A DNA stretch of 30,778 nt from positions 1 to 30,778 of the forward strand of contig CAKTGM010000021.1 of the NCBI GenBank assembly GCA_934561515.1. The letters are read 5' to 3'. How positions within the stretch are numbered: position 1 is the first letter of the stretch; every line of letters begins with the position of its first letter. Source of the DNA: an uncultured Oscillospiraceae bacterium (lineage in GTDB: Bacteria > Bacillota > Clostridia > Oscillospirales > Oscillospiraceae). The notes under the pieces are model-generated. The model was not told the origin of the DNA and made no database searches. It was given only the letters and a program-made list of their open reading frames with translations. Of this stretch, positions 1 to 7,624 are shown piece by piece. A program made the translations under genes and the position numbers.

Positions 1-127
1 TATGATTTCCATCCGTAAAGTGTTCAGCAGAAATCTCGGCTGGGTTGATAGAGCCGATTTGATTACAACTGCTAAGAGTAAATAAGGCTACAATGGTTAA
101 GAAGAATAGAAAGCAATTCTTTTTCAT
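1..127 (-). CDS. Putative lipoprotein, N-terminal part (runs off the window)
   Basis: Only the first 42 codons lie in the window. They encode a lipoprotein signal peptide: two lysines after the start, a hydrophobic core (about residues 5-18), and a lipobox LSSC with the acylated cysteine at residue 21. The product should be anchored on the outer face of the membrane, where Lgt (encoded nearby) would lipidate it. The ATG at 127 has a GAGGAGGGAAAG ribosome binding site just upstream, and a good promoter sits at 177-205. The gene is visibly AT-rich (roughly 40% G+C by eye) against its GC-rich neighbours, which suggests a different origin or weak codon selection. The mature part is too short to assign a function. 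Confidence 0.75.
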   Translation of the reverse strand, partial: MKKNCFLFFLTIVALFTLSSCNQIGSINPAEISAEHFTDGNH

Positions 128-176
128 GCACTTTCCCTCCTCATAATGAAAGATGTATTGTACCGGGATGTGAATC

Positions 177-205
177 AGTATAGCGGAATCGGGGAGGGAT
201 GGCAA
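177..205 (-). promoter_or_regulatory. Sigma-A promoter of the lipoprotein gene
   Basis: On the minus strand, TTGCCA (200-205) and TATACT (177-182) are separated by exactly 17 bp. Both hexamers match consensus at five of six positions. The promoter starts immediately after the terminator of the ylxM operon, so the lipoprotein gene is its own transcription unit. Confidence 0.75.
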
Positions 206-210
206 GAATA

Positions 211-247
211 AAAAATGTTCCCGGGAGCATCCCGGGAACATTTTTTT
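211..247 (-). terminator. Intrinsic terminator of the ylxM-ffh-rpsP-khpA operon
   Basis: A perfect 15-bp stem (211-225 with 231-245, core ATGTTCCCGGG) and a 5-nt loop (AGCAT) are flanked by A and T runs on both sides. It follows the khpA stop directly. Its symmetry would let it work in both directions, but only the minus strand delivers transcripts here. Confidence 0.9.
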
Positions 248-251
248 CGGT

Positions 252-482
252 TCAGTCTACGATGTCAACAGACACCTTTACGCCGGTGCGCTGAGCATAG
301 GAACGCACGACCGTGCGGATCTCCTTGGCAATACGACCCTGACGGCCAATGACCTTGCCCATATCGTCAGGTGCGACGCGCAGCTCCAACGTAAGCTCGT
401 CTGCGCCCTGCTTTTCCGTGACGGTGACGTCATCGGGATGCTCAACAAGGCTGCGGGCGATGTAGAGCAGCAAGTCTTTCAT
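252..482 (-). CDS. khpA: KH-domain RNA-binding protein KhpA (YlqC family)
   Basis: A 76-residue single KH domain. The GxxG loop is visible as VIGRQGR, preceded by the DDMGK segment typical of KhpA. In Gram-positive relatives KhpA works with KhpB/Jag as a small RNA chaperone affecting cell division and elongation. It is the last gene of the ylxM-ffh-rpsP operon, 18 bp after rpsP, and a terminator follows at once. The ATG at 482 is preferred because the family starts MKDLL and a GGGG stretch lies at suitable spacing. A GTG at 491 would add three residues (MQE) and cannot be excluded. The usual next genes rimM, trmD and rplS are absent. Confidence 0.88.
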   Translation of the reverse strand: MKDLLLYIARSLVEHPDDVTVTEKQGADELTLELRVAPDDMGKVIGRQGRIAKEIRTVVRSYAQRTGVKVSVDIVD

Positions 483-500
483 TTCTTGCACCCCGTGCTC

Positions 501-740
501 TTACAGCGCGTTGACTTTCTTCAGCAGCTCGCGGACCGTGTCGGTGGGCTGAGCGCCGGTCTTGATCCACTCCTGAGCGCGCTCAGCGTCGATCTTGATC
601 TCAGCGGGGGAGACGCAGGGGTTGTAGGTGCCGATCTCTTCGATGAAACGGCCGTCGCGGGGATAGCGGGAGTCGGCAACGACAACACGATAGAAGGGAG
701 CCTTCTTAGCGCCCATTCTGCGCAGACGAATTTTAACCAT
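501..740 (-). CDS. rpsP: 30S ribosomal protein S16
   Basis: This 79-residue protein has the usual length and pattern of bacterial S16: the N-terminal MVKIRLRRMGAKKAPFYRVVVAD block, read here in pieces, then the FIEEIGTYNP segment. S16 binds 16S rRNA in the 5' domain and is needed for 30S assembly. The start has a strong GGAGG site about 8 bases upstream. It lies 68 bp downstream of ffh and directly before khpA, as in most Firmicutes. Confidence 0.97.
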   Translation of the reverse strand: MVKIRLRRMGAKKAPFYRVVVADSRYPRDGRFIEEIGTYNPCVSPAEIKIDAERAQEWIKTGAQPTDTVRELLKKVNAL

Positions 741-808
741 GGTGAAATACCTCCAAAAAATAAATGTGTTTTTGTATGTATGATGAAATGCTTGTGCACT
801 CGATCAAC

Positions 809-2176
809 TTATTTGAAACGTTTCTTGCGCCCGAAGCCGCGCATCCGGCCTCCGCCGCCCATACCGCCCATGCCCTTGGGCATCTTGCCGCGGTTCATTT
901 GCTTGATCATGTCCTGCATGAGCTCAAACTGCTTGAGAAGGCGGTTGACATCCACGACCTCAAGTCCGCAGCCGGCGGCGATGCGGCGCTTGCGGCTCGC
1001 GCCGAGCACGGCGGGATTCTCGCGCTCGTAGGGCGTCATCGAGAGGATGATCGCCTCGGTGTGGGCCATCATCTTCGGGTCGATCTCCGCGCCGGCGAGC
1101 TGCTTGCCGAGCTGGCCGGGCATCATGCCCGCGATCTGCTCGAGGCTGCCCATATTCTTGAGCTGCATGAGCTGGTCGTAGTAATCGGTGAGCGTGAAGC
1201 GGTTCTTCTTGAGCCGTTCCTCGAGCTTCCTGGCCTTTTCCTCGTCGATGCTCTGCTCGGCGCGCTCGATGAAGGACAGCACGTCGCCCATGCCGAGAAT
1301 GCGCTGGGCCATGCGGTCGGGGTGGAAGGGCTCGATCATGTCGAGCTTTTCGCCCGTGCCGATGAACTTGATGGGCTTGCCGGTGGCCGCGCGGATGGAA
1401 AGCGCCGCGCCGCCGCGGGCGTCGCCGTCGAGCTTTGTGAGCACGACGCCGTCGATGCCGAGCGCCTCGTCAAAGGCGGTGGCGGCATTCACCGCGTCCT
1501 GACCGGTCATCGCGTCGACAACGAGCAGGATCTCGGTCGGCTTGACGGCGGCCTTGACGCGCTTGAGCTCGTCCATCAGCGCCTCGTCGATGTGCAGGCG
1601 GCCTGCGGTATCGAGGAAGACGATGTCGTTGCCGTGGTCGCCGGCGTACTTGAGCGCTTCCTGCGCGATGGTCACGGGATCGATCTGCCCCATTTCGAAA
1701 ACGGGGATGTTCAGCTGCTTGCCGACGACCTGCAACTGCGTGATGGCGGCGGGACGGTACACGTCGCACGCTGCGAGCAGCGGGCGGTGGCCCTGCTTGC
1801 GGAGATAGCCCGCGAGCTTTGCAACATTTGTCGTCTTACCGGCGCCCTGCAAGCCGACCATCATCACGACCGTCGGCGGTCTGGAGGCGAAGGTGAGCTT
1901 GGCGTTCGCGCCGCCCATCAGATTCGTCAGCTCTTCGTTGACGATCTTGATGACCTGCTGGGCGGGGGTCAGGCTGTCGAGCACCTCGACGCCGACGGAG
2001 CGCTCGGACACGGTCTTGACAAAGTCCTTGACGACCTTGTAGCTCACGTCCGCTTCAAGCAGCGCCAGACGCACCTCGCGCATTGCGAGCTTGATGTCCT
2101 CTTCGCTCAGGCGGCCCTTGCCGCGCAGGTTCTTGAATGTGGCATTGAGTTTTTCGCTGAGTCCTTCAAAAGCCAT
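809..2176 (-). CDS. ffh: Signal recognition particle GTPase Ffh (SRP54)
   Basis: This 455-residue protein has the full SRP54 layout. The N domain (about 1-90) is a helical bundle. The G domain follows with the P-loop GLQGAGKTT at 108-116, DTAGR at 189-193 and TKLDG at 247-251. The methionine-rich M domain (about 300-440) binds the 4.5S/6S SRP RNA and signal sequences. The C-terminus is a Gly/Met/Arg-rich tail ending in a basic cluster. Ffh takes signal-sequence-bearing ribosomes to FtsY at the membrane. It is 7 bp downstream of ylxM, whose product is thought to assist SRP. The length is normal and no motif is missing. Confidence 0.98.
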   Translation of the reverse strand: MAFEGLSEKLNATFKNLRGKGRLSEEDIKLAMREVRLALLEADVSYKVVKDFVKTVSERSVGVEVLDSLTPAQQVIKIVNEELTNLMGGANAKLTFASRPPTVVMMVGLQGAGKTTNVAKLAGYLRKQGHRPLLAACDVYRPAAITQLQVVGKQLNIPVFEMGQIDPVTIAQEALKYAGDHGNDIVFLDTAGRLHIDEALMDELKRVKAAVKPTEILLVVDAMTGQDAVNAATAFDEALGIDGVVLTKLDGDARGGAALSIRAATGKPIKFIGTGEKLDMIEPFHPDRMAQRILGMGDVLSFIERAEQSIDEEKARKLEERLKKNRFTLTDYYDQLMQLKNMGSLEQIAGMMPGQLGKQLAGAEIDPKMMAHTEAIILSMTPYERENPAVLGASRKRRIAAGCGLEVVDVNRLLKQFELMQDMIKQMNRGKMPKGMGGMGGGGRMRGFGRKKRFK

Positions 2177-2183
2177 GGAACTG

Positions 2184-2549
2184 TTACTCCTTGAGTGCCG
2201 CCGCCTCGGCCCGGATCACGCCGGTAAGCTCTTCGAGCTGGCGGTCTTCATACCGGCGGGAATTGATCTGGCTGATCTGCTCGGCCGCGTCGGCGATTTT
2301 TTCCGCGTGGGGCCCGAGCTGCATGAAGCGCTTGATGAGCCCCGTCTTGTCTTCGATCTCGGTCATGTAGTTCTCCGCGCGCACGATCACATCGCGCACG
2401 CCCTGACGGGAGATGCCGTAGTTCTCGGCGATCTCGGACAGCGACAGGTCTTCATTATAATAGAGATCGTAGAATTCCTTCTGGCGGTCGGTGAGAAGCT
2501 CCCCATAAAAGTCGAAGAGCATCGTCATACGAAAGGTCTGATTTTTCAT
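2184..2549 (-). CDS. ylxM: YlxM/p13-like helix-turn-helix protein
   Basis: A 121-residue protein of the YlxM family, which precedes ffh throughout the Firmicutes. Residues about 18-65 form a sigma-factor-like region-4 helix-turn-helix (FYDLYYNEDLSLSEIAEN and then GISRQGVRD). The rest is a charged helix. In streptococci YlxM binds Ffh and SRP RNA and modulates the SRP pathway; DNA binding is predicted rather than proven. The start has a GGAGGAACCCC site. It is the first gene of its operon and has a near-consensus promoter at 2608-2636. Confidence 0.92.
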   Translation of the reverse strand: MKNQTFRMTMLFDFYGELLTDRQKEFYDLYYNEDLSLSEIAENYGISRQGVRDVIVRAENYMTEIEDKTGLIKRFMQLGPHAEKIADAAEQISQINSRRYEDRQLEELTGVIRAEAAALKE

Positions 2550-2607
2550 GGGGTTCCTCCTTGGTTCGGATTCTTCTGTAAAGTTCTAACGCTTTACAAC
2601 ATGAATC

Positions 2608-2636
2608 AGTTTACATGATTTTATCAGAATTGTCAA
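2608..2636 (-). promoter_or_regulatory. Sigma-A promoter of ylxM-ffh-rpsP-khpA
   Basis: On the minus strand a perfect TTGACA -35 (2631-2636) and TAAACT -10 (2608-2613) are separated by 17 bp. The ATG of ylxM is 58 bp downstream of the -10. On the opposite strand, toward yfmF, I see only a weak candidate (TTGTTC at 2724, TAAAGT at 2747). Confidence 0.85.
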
Positions 2637-2787
2637 GGAAAAATCGCAAGAAAAACGTCACGCGGGCGGAAAAGTCCCGCCTTTTCGCGCGCCGCGCCGC
2701 CTTTCGGGGAGAAAAGAGTGGAATTGTTCATGGTTTCGTGGTATCCTAAAGTCAAATTCTGAAAAATGACCACAGGAGGAATCCGTG

Positions 2788-4059
2788 ATGGAACCGGTCA
2801 GATGCGAGATCGCACCCGAGGTGTGCCTCAACTATGTGCGGTCGGATAAATTCAAAACAGGTACGCTGAGCTTGCAGCTCATCACGCCGCTTTCGGAGGA
2901 GACGGCGAGCTTCGGTGCGCTGCTGCCGAGCGTGCTGCGCCGCGGTACGATGGAGCATACCGATATGCGCTCGCTCTCCACGGCGCTCGACCTGCTCTAC
3001 GGCTCGTCGATCGGCTGCACGGTGCGCAAAAAGGGCGAGAACCAGTGCATCGGCTTTGCCGCGAGCTTCATCGACGAGGCCTTCGTTCCCGGCGGGGAGA
3101 AGCTCCTTGAGCCGATGTGCGACCTTCTGGGCGAGCTGCTGCTCGACCCCATAACGCGCAACGGCCGCTTCTTGAGCGACTATGTGGAAAGCGAGAAGCA
3201 GAACCTTATCGACGCCATCCGCGGCATCATCAACGACAAGCGCGACTATGCAGACCTCCGTCTCTTGCAGGAGATGTGCCGCGGCGAGCGCTACGGGGTC
3301 GATAAATTCGGCTCCATCGCGCGCGTGGAGAAGATCACGAACCAGACGCTCTTCCGCTATTATCAGGAGCTTTTGTCCACAGCGCACTTAGAGCTTTTCT
3401 ACTGCGGCAGCGCCGAGCGAAAGCGCGTTGAGGGCGCGCTCGCCCGCGCGCTTGCCCCCTTGCAGCGCGCATCGGTCGTTCCGCCCGCCGCCGCGGAGAA
3501 GAAGGACGCGCCGCTCTCGCCGCGCGAGATCACCGAGCGCATGGACGTGACGCAGGGCAAGCTCTCGATGGGCTGGCGCGTGGGCACGAACGACACGAGC
3601 GCGATGATGCTTGCAAACCTCATCTTCGGCGGCTACAGCAACTCAAAGCTCTTTTTGAACGTGCGCGAGAAGCTCTCCCTCTGCTATTACGCCTCGTCCT
3701 CGTATCACCGCTCCAAGAGCATCGTCACGGTGTCGTCGGGCATCGAGCACGGGGATGTGGAGACCGCCAAGCGCGAGATCCTTGCCCAGCTTGCCGCCGT
3801 GCAGCGCGGCGAATTTGAGCGCTGGGAGGTCGAGGGCGCAAGGGCGTGCCTCATCGCCTCTCTTGAATCGCGCGGCGACAGCGCCGGGCGCATGGAGGAA
3901 AACGCCCTCGGCCAGGCGGCGACGGGCATCCGCGAGACGGCGGAGGAGCTCATCGCGGCGCTGCGCGGCGTGACGGACGAGCGCATCGCCGAGGCTGCGC
4001 AGAGCATGACGCTCGACACGATCTATTTCCTCACAGGGGAGGATGGCGCAAATGGATAA
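2788..4059 (+). CDS. yfmF: M16-family peptidase-like protein YfmF (inactive partner)
   Basis: A 423-residue protein with the two-lobed M16 (insulinase-like) fold but without the HxxEH zinc motif where it would be expected in the N-terminal lobe. It is therefore probably the non-catalytic partner of the next gene, as in other M16 heterodimers. The C-terminal lobe keeps the recognisable FGGYSNSKLFLNVREKLSLCYY substrate-binding region, named here as a motif around residues 285-306. In Bacillus the YfmF/YfmH pair is linked to 5-aminopentanol modification of EF-P; whether that holds here is unknown. ATG 2788 has AGGAGG 8 bases upstream. A GTG one codon earlier is less well spaced. The gene overlaps yfmH by 8 bp. 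Confidence 0.88.
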   Translation: MEPVRCEIAPEVCLNYVRSDKFKTGTLSLQLITPLSEETASFGALLPSVLRRGTMEHTDMRSLSTALDLLYGSSIGCTVRKKGENQCIGFAASFIDEAFVPGGEKLLEPMCDLLGELLLDPITRNGRFLSDYVESEKQNLIDAIRGIINDKRDYADLRLLQEMCRGERYGVDKFGSIARVEKITNQTLFRYYQELLSTAHLELFYCGSAERKRVEGALARALAPLQRASVVPPAAAEKKDAPLSPREITERMDVTQGKLSMGWRVGTNDTSAMMLANLIFGGYSNSKLFLNVREKLSLCYYASSSYHRSKSIVTVSSGIEHGDVETAKREILAQLAAVQRGEFERWEVEGARACLIASLESRGDSAGRMEENALGQAATGIRETAEELIAALRGVTDERIAEAAQSMTLDTIYFLTGEDGANG

Positions 4060-5329
4060 AAAAGAAGTCCTGTACCCACGCATCGGCGAGACGGTCGTCG
4101 AGGCGACGCTGCCGAACGGGCTGAAGCTTTTCATCGTTCCCAAGCCGAAGCACCGCAAAAAATATGCCTTTTTCGCCACGCGCTACGGCGGCATGGATAT
4201 GCAGTTCGTCCAAAACGGCGAAAAGCGCACGACACCCGCCGGCATCGCGCACTATTTAGAGCATAAGATGTTCGACACGGAGGACGGCAACGCCCTCCAG
4301 CAGCTCTCACAGAACGGCGCGGAGCCGAATGCCTTCACCTCCAACGCGATGACGGGCTATTATTTCGACTGCACCGCGCATTTTGAAGAAAACCTGCGCA
4401 TCCTGCTCTCCTTCGTCTCCGTGCCGTATTTTACGGAGGAAAGCGTAGAGAAGGAGCGCGGCATCATCGCTCAGGAGATCCGCATGGTCGAGGATTCACC
4501 CGACTGGCAGGTCTACGAGCGGCTTCTTGCCTGCCTGTACCGCACATCGAATGCGCGCGTGCCCATTGCGGGCACGGTCGAGAGCATCGCGGAGATCACC
4601 GCGCAGACGCTCTACGACTGCCACCGCGCGTTCTATTGCCCATCCAACATGGCGCTGTGCGTCGTCGGCAATGTCGACGCGGACAAGGTCATCGCCCTTG
4701 CAGAAGAGATTCTTCCGCGCGAGCGCGGCGAGGAGATCGCGCGCTGCTACGGCGAGGAAGAGGACGATGCTGCCGCGCAGCACGAGACGATCTCGCAGAT
4801 GGAGGTCGCCCTGCCGCAGTTTCTCGTGGGCTTTAAGTGCGCGGTGGATGAAGAGGATCTTCTGCGCCAGTCGCTCATCGGCGAGATGGCCTGCGATATT
4901 CTGCTCGGCGATTCCTCGCCGCTCTATGAGCGCCTTTATGACGAGGGGCTCATCAACGGGAGCTTCGGCGGCGGCTTTGACCAGCTGCCGGGCGTTGCGG
5001 TCCTCTGCGCGGGCGGCGAGAGCGAGCAGCCGCAAACGGTGAGCGACGCGATCCTCTCCGAGGCGCAGCGCCTTGCGCGCGAGGGCGTCGACGCGCAGTT
5101 TTTCGAGCAGATCCGCCGCGCGAGCTTCGGCGCGACGCTGCGCGCGCTCAACTCGTTTGAAAATATCGCCGTCTCGCTCATCGACGGCTATTTCCGTCAT
5201 TTCGACGCGCTCCAATTCCCCGAGGCATATGAAAGCATCGAAAAGGCTGACGTGGAGCGCTTCCTGCGCGAGAATCTGACCGCCGAGCGCCGCGCCATCT
5301 CCATCATCGAACCGAAAAAAGAAGGTTGA
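4052..5329 (+). CDS. yfmH: M16-family zinc metallopeptidase YfmH
   Basis: A 425-residue M16 peptidase with an intact zinc-binding HYLEH (His67, Glu70 as base, His71). The third ligand is probably Glu142 in the AQEIRM segment. It should form the active half of a heterodimer with YfmF. The start was moved from 4043 to the ATG at 4052: the AGGGGAGG ribosome binding site (4035-4042) touches the earlier ATG but is 9 bases from the later one. The 8-bp overlap with yfmF suggests translational coupling. The natural substrate is unknown; in Bacillus the pair is tied to EF-P maturation, and no efp gene is seen in this window. Confidence 0.92.
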   Translation: MDKKEVLYPRIGETVVEATLPNGLKLFIVPKPKHRKKYAFFATRYGGMDMQFVQNGEKRTTPAGIAHYLEHKMFDTEDGNALQQLSQNGAEPNAFTSNAMTGYYFDCTAHFEENLRILLSFVSVPYFTEESVEKERGIIAQEIRMVEDSPDWQVYERLLACLYRTSNARVPIAGTVESIAEITAQTLYDCHRAFYCPSNMALCVVGNVDADKVIALAEEILPRERGEEIARCYGEEEDDAAAQHETISQMEVALPQFLVGFKCAVDEEDLLRQSLIGEMACDILLGDSSPLYERLYDEGLINGSFGGGFDQLPGVAVLCAGGESEQPQTVSDAILSEAQRLAREGVDAQFFEQIRRASFGATLRALNSFENIAVSLIDGYFRHFDALQFPEAYESIEKADVERFLRENLTAERRAISIIEPKKEG

Positions 5330-5336
5330 TCGTTCT

Positions 5337-6245
5337 ATGAAATTTACCGACGTACCCATCAGCTTCCCGGGACTCTTCGGCGACTGGCAGTTCACCGCGC
5401 CCTCCAAGGCGCTCGATATCGGCAACGGCATTTACTGGTATGGCATCATCATCGCCGCCGGTATGCTGCTGGGGCTTTATTTCTGCATGAAGCAGGCGCC
5501 GAAATATGGCTTGAGCGAGGATAACGTCATCGACACCGTCCTCTGGGTCATTCCCATCTCCATCATTGGCGCGCGGCTCTACTATGTGCTCTTTTATCTC
5601 GACCTCTTCCGCGGCAGCGACGGCTCGATCGACTGGAGCGCGACCTACCGCATCTGGGACGGCGGCCTTGCCATCTACGGCGGCGTTATCGCGGGCTTTT
5701 TGACGGCGTACCTCTTCAGCCGCCGCAAAAAGATCTCGTTCTGGGCGCTGGCAGACTGCTGCGTGCAGGGGCTTTTCATCGGGCAGGCCATCGGGCGCTG
5801 GGGCAACTTTATGAACAGGGAAGCCTTCGGCGGTCCCACCGACCTTCCGTGGCGGATGCGCCTGTGGACCTCGGGTACGACCTATGTGGACGTGCACCCG
5901 ACGTTCCTCTACGAAAGCCTCTGGAATCTGATCGGCCTGCTGCTGCTCTACTTTGTCGTCTCCCGCGCCCGCCGCTTTGACGGCGAGAGCACCTGCTTCT
6001 ACTTCCTCTGGTACGGCCTCGGCAGGTTCTGGATCGAGGGCCTGCGGACAGACAGCCTCTATCTTTTCCACTGGACGCTCTTCGGCGAGCGCATCCGCGT
6101 GTCGCAGGCACTGTCGTTTGCGATGGTGCTCGTGAGCGCGGCGGTGCTCATCTATCAGCTCAGGGTCAAAAAGGCCGACGGCGCGGCGCTCTATGTGAAC
6201 CGGCAGAGGGGCGCGCCCGGCGAGGATGCGAAGGATGGCGAATGA
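5337..6245 (+). CDS. lgt: Prolipoprotein diacylglyceryl transferase Lgt
   Basis: A 302-residue polytopic membrane enzyme that transfers diacylglycerol from phosphatidylglycerol to the lipobox cysteine of prolipoproteins. The Lgt signature is present at 149-166 (GQAIGRWGNFMNREAFGG), with the essential arginine and asparagine of that block. The YGGVIAG segment (114-120) and HPTFLYES (187-194) are also as in the family. About seven hydrophobic segments can be read. It starts 7 bp after yfmH with an AAGAAGG site, so it is the third gene of the yfmF operon. Its stop overlaps the MocR start (ATGA). Two substrates, the lipoproteins at 1-127 and 7625-8347, are nearby. Confidence 0.96.
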   Translation: MKFTDVPISFPGLFGDWQFTAPSKALDIGNGIYWYGIIIAAGMLLGLYFCMKQAPKYGLSEDNVIDTVLWVIPISIIGARLYYVLFYLDLFRGSDGSIDWSATYRIWDGGLAIYGGVIAGFLTAYLFSRRKKISFWALADCCVQGLFIGQAIGRWGNFMNREAFGGPTDLPWRMRLWTSGTTYVDVHPTFLYESLWNLIGLLLLYFVVSRARRFDGESTCFYFLWYGLGRFWIEGLRTDSLYLFHWTLFGERIRVSQALSFAMVLVSAAVLIYQLRVKKADGAALYVNRQRGAPGEDAKDGE

Positions 6246-7321
6246 TGCGCTACCATATCGACCGAAACGCCGCGCAGAGCGCCTACTTGCAGCTCTACCA
6301 TCAGCTGCGGCGCGATATCGTGGGCGGCGTTTACCCGCTGGGGACGAAGATGCCCAGCAAGCGCCTCATCGCGGGCGAAACGGGCGTGAGCGTCATCACC
6401 GTGGAGCACGCGCTCGCCATTTTATGCGACGAGGGCTATCTTGAATCCCGCGAGCGCAGCGGCTTTTTCGTGAGCTTTGCCGCGGCGGACTGCTTCCCCG
6501 TTTCCGAAACGGAGACGGTGCGCCGCCTGAGCGCCGCGCACGGCGCGCAGGATGAATTCCCCTTCCCGTCGCTTGCAAAGACGATGCGAAAGGTGCTGAG
6601 CGAATACGGCGAGAGCATCCTCGTCAAGTCTCCGAACAACGGCTGCGCGGAGCTGCGCGGGGCCATCGCGTCGTACCTTTCCCGCTCGCGCGGCATCAGC
6701 GTGCAGCCGGGGCAGATCGTCATCGGCTCGGGCGCGGAGTATCTCTACGGGCTCATCGTGCAGCTTCTGGGGCGCGAGCGCGTGTTCGCGCTGGAGGACC
6801 CTTCGTATGACAAGATCCGCCGCGTCTATCAGGCGCAGGGCGTGCGGTGCGAGATGCTGCGCCTCGGCAGCGACGGCATCCGCTCGGACGAGCTTTCCCG
6901 CGCCACGGCGACGGTGCTGCACGTCACGCCCTTCCACAGCTTCCCGAGCCTTGTCACCGCGAGCGCGGGCAAGCGCCTTGAGTATCTCCGCTGGGCGAAG
7001 GAGAGGGAGGGCTACATCGTTGAGGACGACTTCGACTCGGAGTTCAGCGTGTCCAGCAAGAGCGAGGATACGCTCTTCTCGCTCGAGAGCGGGCAGTCCG
7101 TCATTTATATGAACACCTTCTCCAAGACCATCGCCCCGTCGATGCGCGTGGGCTATATGGTTCTGCCGCCCGCCCTTGCAGAGCGATTCCGGCGCGAGGT
7201 GGGCTTCTATTCCTGCACTGTGCCGGTCTTTGAACAGTATGTGCTCGCAGAGCTCATCGGCAGCGGCGACTTTGAGCGCCACATCAACCGCATCCGCCGC
7301 AAGCGCCGCCGTGCGCCGTGA
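6242..7321 (+). CDS. MocR/PdxR-type GntR regulator, C-terminally truncated
   Basis: An N-terminal GntR winged helix (about 8-78) is fused to a class-I aminotransferase-like domain (about 105-350). The PLP lysine is Lys295 (TFSKTIAPSMRVGY) and the ring-binding aspartate lies in the EDDFDSEF block (261-268). Family members usually run to about 460-490 residues, but this one stops at 359, just after the ERHINRIRRKRRR helix. The whole small aminotransferase domain is therefore missing. MocR proteins use PLP or PLP-amine adducts as effectors, often to control vitamin B6 or GABA genes. It overlaps lgt by 4 bp. The downstream DNA becomes AT-rich and leads into a tRNA promoter. It may be a pseudogene or a shortened, PLP-blind repressor. 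Confidence 0.85.
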   Translation: MMRYHIDRNAAQSAYLQLYHQLRRDIVGGVYPLGTKMPSKRLIAGETGVSVITVEHALAILCDEGYLESRERSGFFVSFAAADCFPVSETETVRRLSAAHGAQDEFPFPSLAKTMRKVLSEYGESILVKSPNNGCAELRGAIASYLSRSRGISVQPGQIVIGSGAEYLYGLIVQLLGRERVFALEDPSYDKIRRVYQAQGVRCEMLRLGSDGIRSDELSRATATVLHVTPFHSFPSLVTASAGKRLEYLRWAKEREGYIVEDDFDSEFSVSSKSEDTLFSLESGQSVIYMNTFSKTIAPSMRVGYMVLPPALAERFRREVGFYSCTVPVFEQYVLAELIGSGDFERHINRIRRKRRRAP

Positions 7322-7350
7322 AAATGAAAGCAGAAAATTTTCAAAATCAC

Positions 7351-7379
7351 TTGACGCGCCCTGCCGTATATGCTATAAT
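7351..7379 (+). promoter_or_regulatory. Consensus sigma-A promoter of tRNA-Thr
   Basis: TTGACG (7351-7356) and a perfect TATAAT (7374-7379) are 17 bp apart, and the -10 has a TGC extension. The first base of the tRNA is 24 bp downstream of the -10. This is the strongest promoter in the window, as expected for a stable RNA. Confidence 0.92.
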
Positions 7380-7402
7380 CCCATTTGCATTTGAATGAAT
7401 GC

Positions 7403-7478
7403 GCTGGTGTAGCTCAGTCGGTAGAGCAGCTGATTCGTAATCAGCAGGTCATGTGTTCGAGTCACACCACCAGCTCCA
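7403..7478 (+). tRNA. tRNA-Thr, anticodon CGU
   Basis: A 76-nt cloverleaf with the CCA end encoded. The acceptor stem GCTGGTG (7403-7409) pairs fully with CACCAGC (7468-7474). The D arm reads AGCTCAGTCGGTAGAGC. The anticodon stem GCTGA/TCAGC encloses the loop TTCGTAA, giving anticodon CGT, which reads threonine codon ACG. The T arm has the TTCGA loop. It is a single gene with its own promoter and terminator. ACG is a codon expected to be used in a GC-rich genome. Confidence 0.97.
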
Positions 7479-7514
7479 AAAAGCATCGAAGGTTTCGGCT
7501 TTCGATGCTTTTTT
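7478..7514 (+). terminator. Intrinsic terminator of tRNA-Thr
   Basis: A 13-bp stem (7478-7490 with 7501-7513, core AAGCATCGAA/TTCGATGCTT), a 10-nt loop and a run of six T. It begins at the last base of the tRNA, so the mature 3' end must be made by trimming. Confidence 0.9.
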
Positions 7515-7624
7515 GCTGCACCGAGGGAGAAACGACCCATCGCCCCCTCCGCGCGGCAGAATGCAAACTGAGGGCGGGATGCCGGAAAAGCATTCCGCGA
7601 TTTTTTCACAAAGGAGAACCCCCT

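Noticed and set aside
764..2194. 476-codon plus-strand frame opposite ffh
   Set aside because: It is a shadow of the GC-rich ffh gene; the sequence is His/Ala/Leu-rich with no domain.
7300..7394. Frameshift that would extend the MocR protein
   Set aside because: The +1 frame adds only about 26 residues (RRENESRKF and on) with no similarity to the missing small domain, and it enters the tRNA promoter; a simple frameshift does not restore the protein.
7373..7609. 78-codon minus-strand frame with a TRTHDLLITNQLLYR-like segment
   Set aside because: This is the antisense of the tRNA gene, a common false protein call.
7385..7624. Upstream extension of the lipoprotein frame
   Set aside because: It runs through the tRNA and its terminator; the signal peptide and ribosome binding site place the start at 7625.
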